From NCBI GenBank assembly GCA_903813345.2, contig CAIIXF020000004.1, positions 29,451,985 through 29,515,984 on the forward strand: DNA of 64,000 nt, read 5' to 3'. This DNA is from Owenia fusiformis (taxonomy: Eukaryota > Annelida > Polychaeta > Sabellida > Oweniidae). The notes under the pieces were generated by a model, which did no database searches, was not told where the DNA came from, and saw only the letters and a program-made list of their open reading frames with translations. The position numbers and the translations under genes are program-made. Of this stretch, positions 43,000 to 53,280 are shown one piece after another. Position 1 is the first letter of the stretch. Each line of letters begins with the position of its first letter.

Positions 43000-43625
43000 G
43001 ATTTTTAAATTGAGGTGAACTTGTCAAAAGGCCTTGAAATGCCAAATACTTTGATATTCACCTACGACATTCAGATTACCTTGGCTCGGAAACATTGGCT
43101 TTGATTTTAGGTCAAATTATCATGAGTCGTAAGGGTTGCAGTATCCTCCAAGTGCCTTAAAATGAAAAATACTTTGGCATTGACCTGTAAACTTGGGATG
43201 ACCTGTGAACTTGGAAAGACCTTGAGCCATAAACATTGGCCTTGACCTCAGGTCACCTTATTATTGATCTGCAAGGGTTACAACACCCCCAAGGACATTA
43301 AATCACAAAATAAATAGATATTGAGCTATTACATAGGAATGATCTAGCTATAGACCTCAGATCCAAGTTATCATGGGTCCCAAAAAGTCAGAACATACCC
43401 CAAAAGTCAGAACATACCCCAAATGTATTAAAAAGCCAAATACCAAGATTTAAACCTTTGACCTTGACCAACAAACTTGACCATGACCTCAGGTTACCAA
43501 GTCATGGGTCATCGAGGGTCACACATACCAAGGGTCTTCAAAAGCCAAATACCTAGATAATGACCTTTACTTTGGAAATACCTTGATCTCTGACCTTCAA
43601 ATAATGGCCATCAACCCAATTAGTC
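43000..43625. repeat. AGGTCA/TGACCT-rich tract
   Basis: Many copies of TGACCTTGACC, TGACCTCAGGT and ACCTTGA at irregular spacing. Words of this type recur at 52676-52725 and 53250-53295 and near 29460-29570. They look like a diverged repeat family rather than individual sites. Confidence 0.55.
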
Positions 43626-43641
43626 TGCATAAGGGCCCAAG

Positions 43642-44117
43642 ATGCCATCACAGTCCAATAGGGTGAATACCATCAATTTAAGGGACCTGCACAAAAATGC
43701 ACCCAATAAAAAAAGACACATCAAAAAAACCAAAAAGACACTATTTCAATCATCAGCTGACACATATTATGAAAGAGATCTGAAGAGAGCACAAAAACTT
43801 GTACCTGATGTTCTTTCAAACCTGCGATTGAACAAGTTTTGTCCCGAGTTTTTAATGCTTCTTGATCTACTTGCTAATAATAGGCTCCCAGTGGACAACT
43901 ATTATTTTTGGATATTGTGAGATGGTTTTCTCTAGTCACATAAAGCATAAAGACATTAACATTCTGGAAAGTAGGCTACAGGCTCTTCCATGGAAAATGT
44001 ATTCGCTTCATGAGTGGACCCAAGTCAGGTGGAAGTTTGATAGAATCCAATGATGGAACTAGTGTGTGCGATCCACGAGATCCTGAACATGGCATCAATT
44101 TTGTTGACTTTGCATAG
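43642..44117 (+). pseudogene. Relic of a multicopy invertebrate ORF family (PKSGG...INF motif)
   Basis: The first frame is basic at the N-terminus (KKRHIKKTKKTLF), then VPDVLSNLRLNKFCPEFLML and LLANNRLPVDNYYFW. A shifted frame gives EMVFSSH, and another gives FMSGPKSGGSLIES, then DPEHGINFVDFA. I recognise the combination LP-x-DN...(F-x-x-G)PK-x-x-G...P-x-x-x-INF from a repeated, unnamed ORF family in invertebrate genomes, probably transposon-associated, but I cannot give a function. At least two frameshifts are present. Confidence 0.4.
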
Positions 44118-44288
44118 TTTCAGATGTGATCCAGACTGTGTAATTGCAGAGAACCTTGTGTATTTTTGTTTATTCTCCTGATGGATTATGATGACGGCTT
44201 TGCGAATGGATGTTGACCCTTTGAATTGCCTATGGACTTTGAGACTGGATTTTATGTATCCCACATCATTTGAGAATGAGTGCTCTAT

Positions 44289-44590
44289 CTTTTATGAGTA
44301 CTAGTATCTACAACTATTTTTGATTTTGGCTATTAATTTTTTCAATTTTTCTTTAACATGTATTGTAATGACTTTAGTATGAATGAAATGTCCCTTGGTG
44401 TTCTGGTCCTGGATTGTGAAATTGGTTCTCGATTGGAGGGGGAGGGGGATGTTAGACATTGTTTCTTTTCACGTTAGATCATGGTTTTGGGATATAAAGG
44501 GTCTACTTTTTTTATGACAGATTTACACTTACAGTTTGCTTTTCTTGTTGGGTTTCTTTAAAGTTTTTAGTCACCCTTCCCTTTGGCTTT
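44289..44590. repeat. Dispersed repeat RB, copy at 44.3 kb
   Basis: Begins CTTTTATGAGTACTAGTATC and parallels 9329-9600 through AATGACTTTAGTATGAATG, GTTTGCTTTTC and the T-rich end. It carries an extra G-rich insert GGAGGGGGAGGGGGATG. Confidence 0.6.
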
Positions 44591-44689
44591 TGTGCTCATA
44601 TATTCAGAATTTTTGTATATTTTCAGAAGTGGTACCAACTTTGATTGTCTACAGATGACTTTGCCCATTTTCCGTGTGCTGCTTTGTAG

Positions 44690-45010
44690 GCATTCCATTT
44701 CAGAGATTACTTTGTAGGTATTCCATTTCAGATATTACATACTTTGTAGGTATTCCATTTTGGATATTTCTTTGTAGGCATTCCATTTCAGAGATTACTT
44801 CCTAGGTATTCCATTTCAGAGATTACTTTGTAGGTATTCAATTTCATGGTTTGCTTTGTAGGCATTCCATTTCAGAGGCATTCCATTTCAGAGATTACTT
44901 TGTAGGCATTCCATTTCAAAGATTACTTTGTAGGCATTCCATTTTAGGGTTTGCTTTGTGGGCATTCCATTTCAGAGTTTGCTTTGTCGGCATTCTATTT
45001 TTTAGTTTTT
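44690..45010 (+). repeat. Minisatellite (TTTGTAGGCATTCCATTTCA)
   Basis: About a dozen units of roughly 27 bases built on TTTGTAGGCATTCCATTTCA plus GAGATTAC, some shortened or with GGGTTTGC in place of GAGATTAC. Not coding. Confidence 0.88.
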
Positions 45011-46340
45011 AATTGAAGGTAAAGTGCATGTCCCATGCGCACGCAAATATTTACTCGAAATTTCAAAAAGATAGAGCCCCACTTGGAAAAATCTTGGCTA
45101 TGTCCCCTCTCAAAACAATGCATGGTATTGCACGTCGATAATCGCGGCATAGATGTATATTCCTTTAACGTGTGTATTGGTTTTTCAGGGCCCTGGAAGC
45201 AATGTCACTAAAAATGGAAAATATTTCAGCTAATCAGGGGGCCATGATGGGAGAGATTCAAGAATAAAAGCTGGATTTAAGTTTAGTGTTCCAGCAACAC
45301 TGTTATATATTCATAAAATCTTATATTCATAAATTAATAAAATCATAAAAATTAGACGATTGTTATAATTAATATTTCTTCAACCTTGAATATTATACTC
45401 TTAAAATTCTCTGTTTTCTCTGTTACAGAGAGCTGTACATAGAGCCCACCAAAGCCTTGGTACATTGACGAAGATCCCTTCAATAGAAGCATTGTTAGAC
45501 TAAATTCAGAACAACTTAAAATGTCTCAAAAGTGCCGATCAGGCAGTTCAGGTACTCAAAAATCTAAAAAGTCAAAAAAGGCTGTTTGAATGGGAATGTT
45601 TATAAACGATGTGAACTTAATGTCAAGAAATTGGAATAAAAGTGCGTTCGGGTTAAAAAGTTTAAAAGGGAAATACATAGAGGGAAGCAATAGGAATAAT
45701 AATGTAAAGAAATTAGAAATAGTGTATAATGCAGTAATATATGTTACTTTTGAGAGAATGAAAATGTAACAAATAGTAATATAGGTGTATACAAATGTAT
45801 TAAAAGATAGTAATTTAATAAGCATAAGAGATTGAAATGAAAATGAACGGGTTGAGATTGAAAACGTAAGCAATAGGAATAAAATGGTTTACATGGTTTA
45901 GTGAGTATAAATACTATTTATAAAGTGCCATATTTTATAAATGTATCTATACAAACTGATATCAGACAAAATAATCACGCCACCTATATTTGAATAAGAC
46001 ACATTTTACGATTTCAACTCCTTAACAGTCATTACTTATAAGCGACATCTATCAACAGAATCTGAAAGTATTTTAAAAGATATATAAGTATCTTCACATA
46101 ACAGTCTTATTATTTTGCATCAACTGCTTCAGAGAACAGATGATGTAACCTTCTTATTGTTGAATATTTACATGTTATGACACCAATTTGAAGAGATGCG
46201 TGAGTATACATGTTGAGTGTGTGTATACCTCTTTATGCTTTTATTTGAATTGTACTTTTCATTTATGATAATAAAATAAAATAAATTACTGTATTAATGC
46301 AATTTTCGTGTTAAGTTTGTGAAGAAATGTGTACCAAACG
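45011..46340. other. AT-rich region, no gene called
   Basis: The longest ORF is on the minus strand at 45556-45873 and is Phe/Leu/Ile-rich because of AT composition; it has no motif. Nothing else is supported. Confidence 0.4.
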
Positions 46341-47264
46341 ACTGAAAATATCGCTCATATCCTTAATGATATGTCAGGAATACGACAATATCCACAAATA
46401 TTCTGCAAAATATGTTGACAGTATCCATACATATCCTGAAAAAAAATAGTCAAGTTATCAGATGTATTGATGAGTATCCGAGTTGTATGTTAGTCAGTTC
46501 CTTAAGATTCCGTTTAAAAACGAGACGTATATCAGAAGTATCCAAAACACCAGATATTCCAGGATACCACTGTTCCGTCTCTCACTAATATTCATGAATA
46601 TCCAAAATCATTATACTTGTAGTATTTATCAAGGATTCTTATGGAAACGTTCCATATTCATATAATATCCAGTGAGTATCCAGGTTGAATACTACATCAT
46701 TTTTGGCTGTGTAAAGAGCCTTGCTGTCTAGATAGACAGAAGGCTAGAAAATTCCAGACCTACAGGAGAATCCGAGAAATAGATAGAGATACAGAGTTAG
46801 ACATTTACATCAGAATCCCAGCTAGATGGAGATACAGAAAACCAGACGCTTTAGCAGAATTCCAGAGGGATAGAGAGAACCATAGTTATAGACATTGAAG
46901 TAGAATACAATATATTTGGTGGCAAGATAATATTGATTCAAAGACACTGGAGATATAGGGTCCACACAAAGCCAGAGACATTTTTTATTTACTTTGTATT
47001 TTATTGCGGGCTAATAACAGCCAAAATAGAGTTACCTGCTTTTTATATATAAACTTGAAATATTGTCACTAATCATAGGCAGTAGGCTCGACTTAAGTAA
47101 AGTGTCAACCAAAGACGTCTCGCCCCTATATAAACAAACGACATATTGTATTCTTATCAAAAAATAAAATCAAATCTATACTGCACTCCCATGTTAGGCC
47201 ATGTAATTTAAAAAATGTTGACTGATTTCATAAATTACTAGTTTATTACTTGTGGTGATAACAT
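46341..47264. repeat. Long dispersed repeat RC, copy 1
   Basis: It starts CTGAAAATATCGCTCATATCC and matches 63078-64000 almost base for base, apart from small indels, through CCAGGATACCACTGTTCCGT, CTGCTTTTTATATATAAACT and TACTTGTGGTGATA. Its right end cannot be fixed because the second copy runs off the window. The TATATAAA box and GGATATTC-rich left part would suit an LTR, but no TG...CA ends were located. No protein is encoded. Confidence 0.8.
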
Positions 47265-47948
47265 AACAAACTTTAAAACATAAACGAGAAATCTGATAGT
47301 ACTATTATGTCAAGTATCATCTAAGAAAGATTGAGAATTTAATTATAATATTAATTTAATGATAACAACCAAATAATTGGATGCAATCTTCATTCATAAG
47401 GCGATCAGCAAAGCCAAATCTGGATCTTTGGCTTTTTTTTCAATTATATGTTCTGGGCTTGGGAGATTACTAAATTCAATAATTTTGAATAAAAATGTTT
47501 TATGGTTAACGTCTTCCATACTGTACTAGAGTCTATTTTATTGTGAACTGATAGGTTGAGAGGTAGGTACATACCTTTCCAATGGGCATCAACTTCAGTC
47601 GAATAGCATTTTTGGTTTTAATGGTGACCAACCACCTTAATATCAATCGGATAACTTTTAAAATGATGCGCAATATGTATTGTATGTTTTGGTCACACTT
47701 TCACAGTCATTCACAGTAGATCACCTAATTATGTACTCGTAGTATTCTAAATAAAGTGACCACAAACCAAAGCTTGTTTCAGAGTAACCTGTTTTTGGTG
47801 ATAAAACGTAATGTAATGTAACATACATTATATAATTGGAGATAATACTAGAAATATTTCTATTTCATATTGCTAATTCAAGATTTTTAAAAATTGTCAC
47901 ATTTTATATAAGCTATTCCGTGACACCAAGTTTTACTTATAATTATAG
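47265..47948. other. AT-rich region, possibly the rest of repeat RC
   Basis: No ORF or repeat pair within the window. It may include the right end of RC, whose second copy is truncated by the window edge. Confidence 0.35.
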
Positions 47949-48081
47949 GTATTCCAAATGTTCAATAATATGGGTTTGTCGGTTTCCCAAATGACAGCTG
48001 TCAGAGATATTGACATTATAATTACTGACTTCGACAAACAATTATTCATCTGGAAGAGGGATGTAGAAGCAGCATTTACAG
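47949..48081 (+). CDS. Candidate exon E8
   Basis: AATTATAG precedes and ACAG|GTACATG follows. The frame reads VFQMFNNMGLSVSQMTAVRD, then IIITDFDKQLFIWKRDVEAA and FTG. The F-N-x-x-G-(L/V)-S-V-S pattern recurs in transposon-linked invertebrate ORFs, but I cannot assign it. Isolated. Confidence 0.35.
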
Positions 48082-49190
48082 GTACATGTCTAAATATACC
48101 TCTTCCCAAAATTCTGTCTACATTATGTAATGGTGTAATCAGAAACTGCTAGCACCATTGCTTACACTGTCAATACTTTGTTATTATTAAAGTGTTCGTC
48201 TTGTTGATTAGGTTAGTGAAAAGGTTTTACTGTAAGTGTAATGTAATTTTTTTAATTTCTTATAATTATTTAAAAGAAGTTTAATATAAAATATAATTTT
48301 GTAAATCCTTAGACACGTTCCCTTCCTACTATACTGTTGACAAGATGTCCAGATTATAATGATGTAAGAGTGAATGGAGAATTATAATGAACATATCACT
48401 ATGATTAACTCACTCAGGCGACTTTTTTCGCCAATACGCTTAATGGCGTATGTCGACTTCAGGTCGACAAGCTATAGGGAAGTTTTAACAGACTTAGAAA
48501 GATGTCACCCTAGTATTGCAGTGCCAATGTTTGGTACTCACATTGACAGGAAGTGATTTAAAATTAATTTTGCGAAGGGAAATGATTGAAAAAAATTATT
48601 TTGGTCACTTATTGCTTTATTTCGAAATAAATACGAATCTGGAAGTGATCAGACATTGTGGTATTTAAAAAGCACTTGATTTAGACTGGGTAATGATGAT
48701 CAAATCGCTGCTATATTCAGCGATTCTTGTAGTGAAGCCTAATATTTGAAGCCTCAGAAAATGAAATTTCAAAACGATGATGGGCCTGACAACTCTGTGG
48801 CTGGGGGACAGGCCAGGAAAGCTGCTGGGGTACACCAAGGTAATATTTAGTAGGGTTCTTATGTTTTTTTTGAAATATACATGTTTAGGATTTTTTATCA
48901 TCAGTGCCTCTCATTGTGATGAGTTCATACATTAACATATGATTTATACATATGTTTCTAATCATGAGTAAAAATTTGGTGGTGTTATCTCTGTTGGTTG
49001 AGATTTTATGTCACTTTCAAATTGGCAGGCATGAAAATCCTAATCCTTAATAAATTAATTAACGCTCAGTAGCTTTTAAAAATAATTAAATAGCGCGCCA
49101 ATGAGTTAAGTAATTTTATGTGTCTAGCTGTCAATTATATTTTTAATCTCATACTATTAATTACTTTGATACTAAGTTCCATTACAACTT
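48082..49190. other. No gene called
   Basis: It contains a GC-richer block at 48405-48475 with the palindromic words GTCGAC (twice) and GGCGACTTTTTTCGCC. Short ORFs on both strands show no recognisable motif. Confidence 0.35.
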
Positions 49191-49293
49191 TTGGTCCTTT
49201 CCCTTTGGCACTAATGCTTATATATTAGTATAAAAAATGTAATTACAAAAGAGTGAGATTTTTAGTGAGAACCAACACAACCAAACAATCAGC

Positions 49294-49998
49294 ATGAACA
49301 ACACAGAGCAACCACACTTAGACGAGATGGTAGGATATCAATCCCAAAAAGAAGACTATGATTCGTACGACGGGGACCTCAACGGCAGCCAGGCAGATCC
49401 CATCAACAACATCAGAAGCATACCAGACAGCCAACAGGACAACAAAACCCACACCCTAACCAATGGCAGACCAAAAACCAAGGGTAGAACCAACACAAAC
49501 ACATCCAGGATAACGCCATACCAAATATCAAAGAAACCAACTAACATCATGGATACTCTAGGCCTCAAATCACGAAGAACGCCAAACAAACTGCCTACAG
49601 CCAAAGCAGACAGAATTGTGCTGGAGAACCTAAGAAAAGCAACCCACTGAGAGGCTCGCCACCAAGGAGCACTCAACAGCATCAACAATTCACCAGAGGG
49701 AATACCCAATGGCCTTATCCCCAAGATACCCTGCAACGTGCCGGAAAAAGACAAATCCGACATAGCAGAAGTGTTTGACACCATACTGTACAAATGCAAC
49801 GAGGAACTGACGACAGCTGCCGAACTTCACAGCCAGAACCCACTCGAATTTTTCAAGCAAGAAATAACATCACTTACTATGCAACTGGCTACTACCACCA
49901 GCGAAGAGGCAGCAGAGTTAACCACCAAGAACCTTCGCAACTCAGCGTTCGAAAACAAACCAAGAAGACGCAATTCATCATCACAAAGATCGACATAA
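49294..49998 (+). pseudogene. LINE ORF1, with one in-frame stop
   Basis: The ATG at 49294 opens MNNTEQPHLDEMVGYQSQKE, a polar Asn/Gln/Thr-rich N-terminus. A TGA at 49648-49650 interrupts, and the same frame continues EARHQGALNSINNSPEGI... through DIAEVFDTILYKCNEELTTA to TAA at 49996-49998. A single C-to-T change (CGA to TGA) would explain the stop. The Lys/Arg-rich end (NKPRRRN) would fit RNA binding. GC content is clearly higher than in neighbouring DNA. The minus-strand 147-codon ORF over the same bases is a shadow. Confidence 0.6.
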
Positions 49999-50039
49999 AC
50001 CATAAAAAAACCGGCCCTTCTACCCAACTACAATGCTGA

Positions 50040-50512
50040 ATTTCATCTCGTATAAATAAAGAAGGTAGCGGGGTAGCTATTTTTATCAAAAATAATATAA
50101 ATTATAAACTTCGTCAAGATCTTAAATTAAATGATGAATTTTGTGAATCAATTTCCATTGAAATTATTAATTCCAATTCCAAGAACATAATTGTAAGCAT
50201 CATCTATAAACTGCCAAATGTAAACATTGAAAACTTTAATCAAAATCTTAATCACTTCATGACAACATAACTTCATAACATCTGAAAATAAATATTCAAT
50301 TGTAACTGGAGATTTTAAAATTGATCTATTCAAATGTGAATCCTATCATGCATTGAGAGAATTTTTAAACCTTATGGAATCATTCAATCACCAACCCTTA
50401 ATATACATGTACGTGTTGGCCAACACGAGTTACATCACATTCTGCAACATTAATAGATGATATTTTCACTAATCTAAACAATGATTTTATTTTTCAACAA
50501 GACATTGTTTGC
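50040..50512 (+). pseudogene. LINE ORF2, apurinic-endonuclease (APE) domain, partial
   Basis: The frame reads SRINKEGSGVAIFIKNNINY, SISIEIINSNSKNIIVSIIY, KLPNVNIENFNQNL, then a stop. After a shift come IVTGDFKIDLFKC (the GDFN catalytic motif, here GDFK, at 50308-50316) and PTRVTSHSATLIDDIFTN (the S-A-T-x-I-D motif). These are the middle and C-terminal motifs of LINE APE nucleases. The N-terminal N and E motifs are missing because the true ORF2 start is lost. Two or more frameshifts. Confidence 0.75.
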
Positions 50513-50683
50513 CTCATACCATAGATTTAAGGAAACATTGGCATTCCTTAGAAAATCTGCGATTGAACTTTCACTGAAATAATGAAAGAAACTGTAAAAA
50601 AAAGTCAAGCAAAGAAGGACTCTTAATGCCGATGAAGCATTTGGACAAGAGTGCGGATATGTAAGCGATACACCTACAGGATT

Positions 50684-51776
50684 GGCTAAAAAAACAATAC
50701 CCAACTTCAAATCCAGATAAAAATAGTTACGTTCAATATGGTACATAGACTCATGTATCGTTTTTAATGTAATTCGTTTTCAAACAATTTGATATATAGC
50801 ACTATGTCATGAAATCAATAGTTAAGTTTTATTATACTTATTTGGGAGGTAGGGTTGCTATTTAGGGTCTCTAGATTTTAGGGAGAAAATAGTAAATCTG
50901 CGGGATTATTTTAACTTTTTACACAATATAATTTTAAATATTTTCAAGGCGAATACATCCTCGATTATTTGCATAATTGTGTTACTAACTTATTGTTTAT
51001 GAATATCAGTGTTGTTTATTATCAATAAGTACTCAAAAGGGGTATGTTAAAAGATATAAAATGTAAATATGGTCAGGATTTTTTTTTTAGCAAGACATTG
51101 TTTGGCTCTTACCATAGATTTAAGGAAACATTGGCATTTCTTTGCGAACAAGGTGTCAATTTGATTGATCTAGATGCTTGGCCACCCAACAGCCCCGATG
51201 CTAATGTGGTTGATTACCATAAATGGTGCCATCTTGGGGAAATGGTTAAATCACAAGCATCCAAAAAACAGTATTGATGAGCTGAACACACAGAAACCAA
51301 AAGTGCTGAAATGAATTGCAACAGAAATCTGTCAATAAGGCTATTGATAGATGGCGCTACCGCTTGAAGCTTATTGTCGACATAGAGAGAGGGGGGGGGC
51401 ATATTGAGCAATTGCTAAAATTGTTATTAAGTGTAAAATGTTATTAACAAATACTTAAATTCATAAACAATAGGTTTAGTCACACAATGATGCAAATATA
51501 GTGGCATGTATTCATCTAACAAAATGATATTCTATAAATAGAAAATTAACATAATCCCGAAGATTAACTATTTTCTCCCCAAAATATAGAAACCCTAAAT
51601 AGCAACCCGTCCTCCCAAATAAGTATAAAATACCTTTACTATTAATTGTATGACATAGTGTTATATACCAAATTGTTTGAAAATGTATTACCTTTAAAAT
51701 GATATACAATACAATGTACCATATTGAACATAATTATTTTTATCCTGATTTGAAGTTTGGTATTGTTTTTTTGGCC
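50684..51776. mobile_element. 1.1-kb DNA element with ~345-bp inverted arms
   Basis: The left arm 50684-51033 and right arm 51425-51776 are reverse complements with about one difference in ten. They share GGCYAAAAAAACAATACC, ACTTCAAATC, TTTGGGAGG, GGTTGCTATTTAGGGT and TTGTTTATGAAT. The core holds a DDE transposase relic (51044-51430). A clear target duplication was not found. It is probably an internally deleted Tc1/mariner-group element. Confidence 0.8.
51044..51430 (+). pseudogene. Tc1/IS630-like DDE transposase fragment
   Basis: The frame includes FLCEQGVNLIDLDAWPPNSP, then DANVVDYHKW. This matches the WPPNSPDLNPVDY-x-x-W block with the last catalytic Asp in the IS630/Tc1-type DDE family. 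A shifted frame gives SVNKAIDRWRYRLKLIVDIE, then GGGHIEQLL, matching the usual C-terminus (RW-x-x-RL...GGH-x-E). The N-terminal half is missing. A 50-base stretch (CAAGACATTGTTTG...TAAGGAAACATTGGCATT) also occurs at 50499-50550 outside the element. Confidence 0.65.
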
Positions 51777-52172
51777 CAAACTGTATATGCTTTAGAGGAC
51801 TCACAAGAAGAACGAACTACAATCATTCCGATCCAACCAAGGACTTCAAACAAGGAAGATGAAATTGACTGTTTGGATACCAAAGATGTCTCTGGCAAAC
51901 CAATTACTTCAAGTGCACCCAAGCCAACACTTTCTACCACCACAGCTACGAACACAATAGTGATAAACAAATACTCTCAAGCACACTCAAGAAATAAGGA
52001 CAATAACACGCAAATTGATGTTCAGGACTTCCCTACTAAACCAACCACCAACATGCTGATCTTGTGGCATATTCTATGCCAAATGGACAACAAATTATAC
52101 CAGTGGATTACTCAAAGATATATGCATCTAAAATCTGAAGAGCCAGCAGTAGGACTTTATTTATTTTATTGA
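51777..52172 (+). CDS. Uncharacterised Ser/Thr/Asp-rich ORF
   Basis: The annotated frame runs from within the right inverted arm; the part after it reads ALEDSQEERTTIIPIQPRTS, DEIDCLDTKDVSGKPITSSA, then a Thr-rich tract and WITQRYMHLKSEEPAVG before TAA. Composition is hydrophilic and coding-like. The start is unknown because the inverted-repeat element is inserted just upstream. No family recognised. Confidence 0.3.
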   Translation, partial: QTVYALEDSQEERTTIIPIQPRTSNKEDEIDCLDTKDVSGKPITSSAPKPTLSTTTATNTIVINKYSQAHSRNKDNNTQIDVQDFPTKPTTNMLILWHILCQMDNKLYQWITQRYMHLKSEEPAVGLYLFY

Positions 52173-53280
52173 ACATTGTATTATATTCATATGCTTTAAA
52201 GTGTCAATTTCCGGGATGGACATTTCCTCAAAAGAAGGATGGTGTAACAAACCAGGGAAAATATTTTCTTAATTTTTGTATTTTACACATTTTTCAGGTA
52301 TGACAGTTTGTTCTATTTATTAATTTTATGGTCATTTAAAACATCTTAGATGCTCTAACAGCGCTGGCTACTGATATGCTTTATGTATGTATGTTCGGCC
52401 TCATGTTTGTAGCTATTTCATTGTTTATTTAATATGTAATTGGGCAATTTATTTTGTACTTAAAACTCAAGGAAAATTTTTCAGAAGTGTCACATGAAAC
52501 GCCCCATATTAATTACATGCAGACATTAGAAATATGTGTTTTTACTGACATTTATGAGTTTTAGTGGTTAATATCCATATTTATTGTACCAGCTTCCTTA
52601 TTATATTTATGTACCCTTACATGTTTATTTGTAATCTAGTTACATAAATTTTAAACATATGGTGTGTCATGGTTGACCTACTTTTGAAGGTCTGAAGGTC
52701 AAGTCAAGGTCAAAGGTCAAAAGTGATGGTCGGATTTCAACTCTTGAAGACATGTAGATCATGTTTAAAAAAATTAGGTCATTTGAAGCAAGTTGAAAAA
52801 ATACCTTTCTTGACCTTCAAAATCTCAAAATTAGTCTAGATGGCAAAAGGCTTAGACTAATAGAATACTAATATTTATTCTATTGTTAGCATGATATCCA
52901 TAGGATAACATGTCAAAATACAAACGGTATTTTTGTAATCAATGGTAAAATATGATATTTTTGACAAATTTTCACTTAACCATAGCATACGGTGTTTTAG
53001 CCATGACATACGGCGCCGTATGCTATGAATTATGGATTTTTGCTACTTCAGACTCAGAACGAGGCTAAGTGTCAATATCGCTAGATTGTTTCGAAAATTC
53101 GTTTTAAATCACTTAATTCCTGACGATTCTAATGATGACTTTAACTATGGAATAAAAAGAACATCCTCTATATATCTGTATGCACAAATTCAGGCAAATA
53201 TATTGAAGTGTAGTGTCAGGATTTGAGAAACGGGAAAAAAGCTTTGATTCGACCTAGATTTTGACCTTTGACTTTAACCT
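52173..53280. other. Region with AGGTCA repeats, no gene called
   Basis: It contains AGGTCTGAAGGTCAAGTCAA followed by GGTCAAAGGTCAAAAG (52684-52722) and a related TGACCTTTGACTTTAACCTTTGACC run at 53257-53285. The stretch GGATTTCAACTCTTGAAGAC... to GAAGCAAGTTGAA (52730-52800) is also found, diverged, at 60220-60300. Confidence 0.5.

Larger units (their letters stand above)
49240..50512 (+). mobile_element. 5' half of a non-LTR retrotransposon (ORF1 + APE endonuclease)
   Basis: A leader, ORF1 (49294-49998) and the start of ORF2 with an endonuclease domain follow in the order typical of CR1/L2/Jockey-type LINEs. The element stops at about 50512, in the middle of ORF2 after DDIFTNLNNDFIF. The reverse transcriptase is not found here. 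The sequence after that point is DNA-transposon-related, so the rest was lost or displaced. Confidence 0.72.

Noticed and set aside
49356-49799. 147-codon minus-strand ORF
   Set aside because: Shadow of LINE ORF1 on the opposite strand; Leu/Val-rich composition results from reading a GC-richer coding strand backwards.
51740-51970. 76-codon minus-strand ORF next to the inverted-arm element
   Set aside because: Opposite-strand shadow of the Ser/Thr-rich plus-strand ORF, and it runs into the transposon arm.
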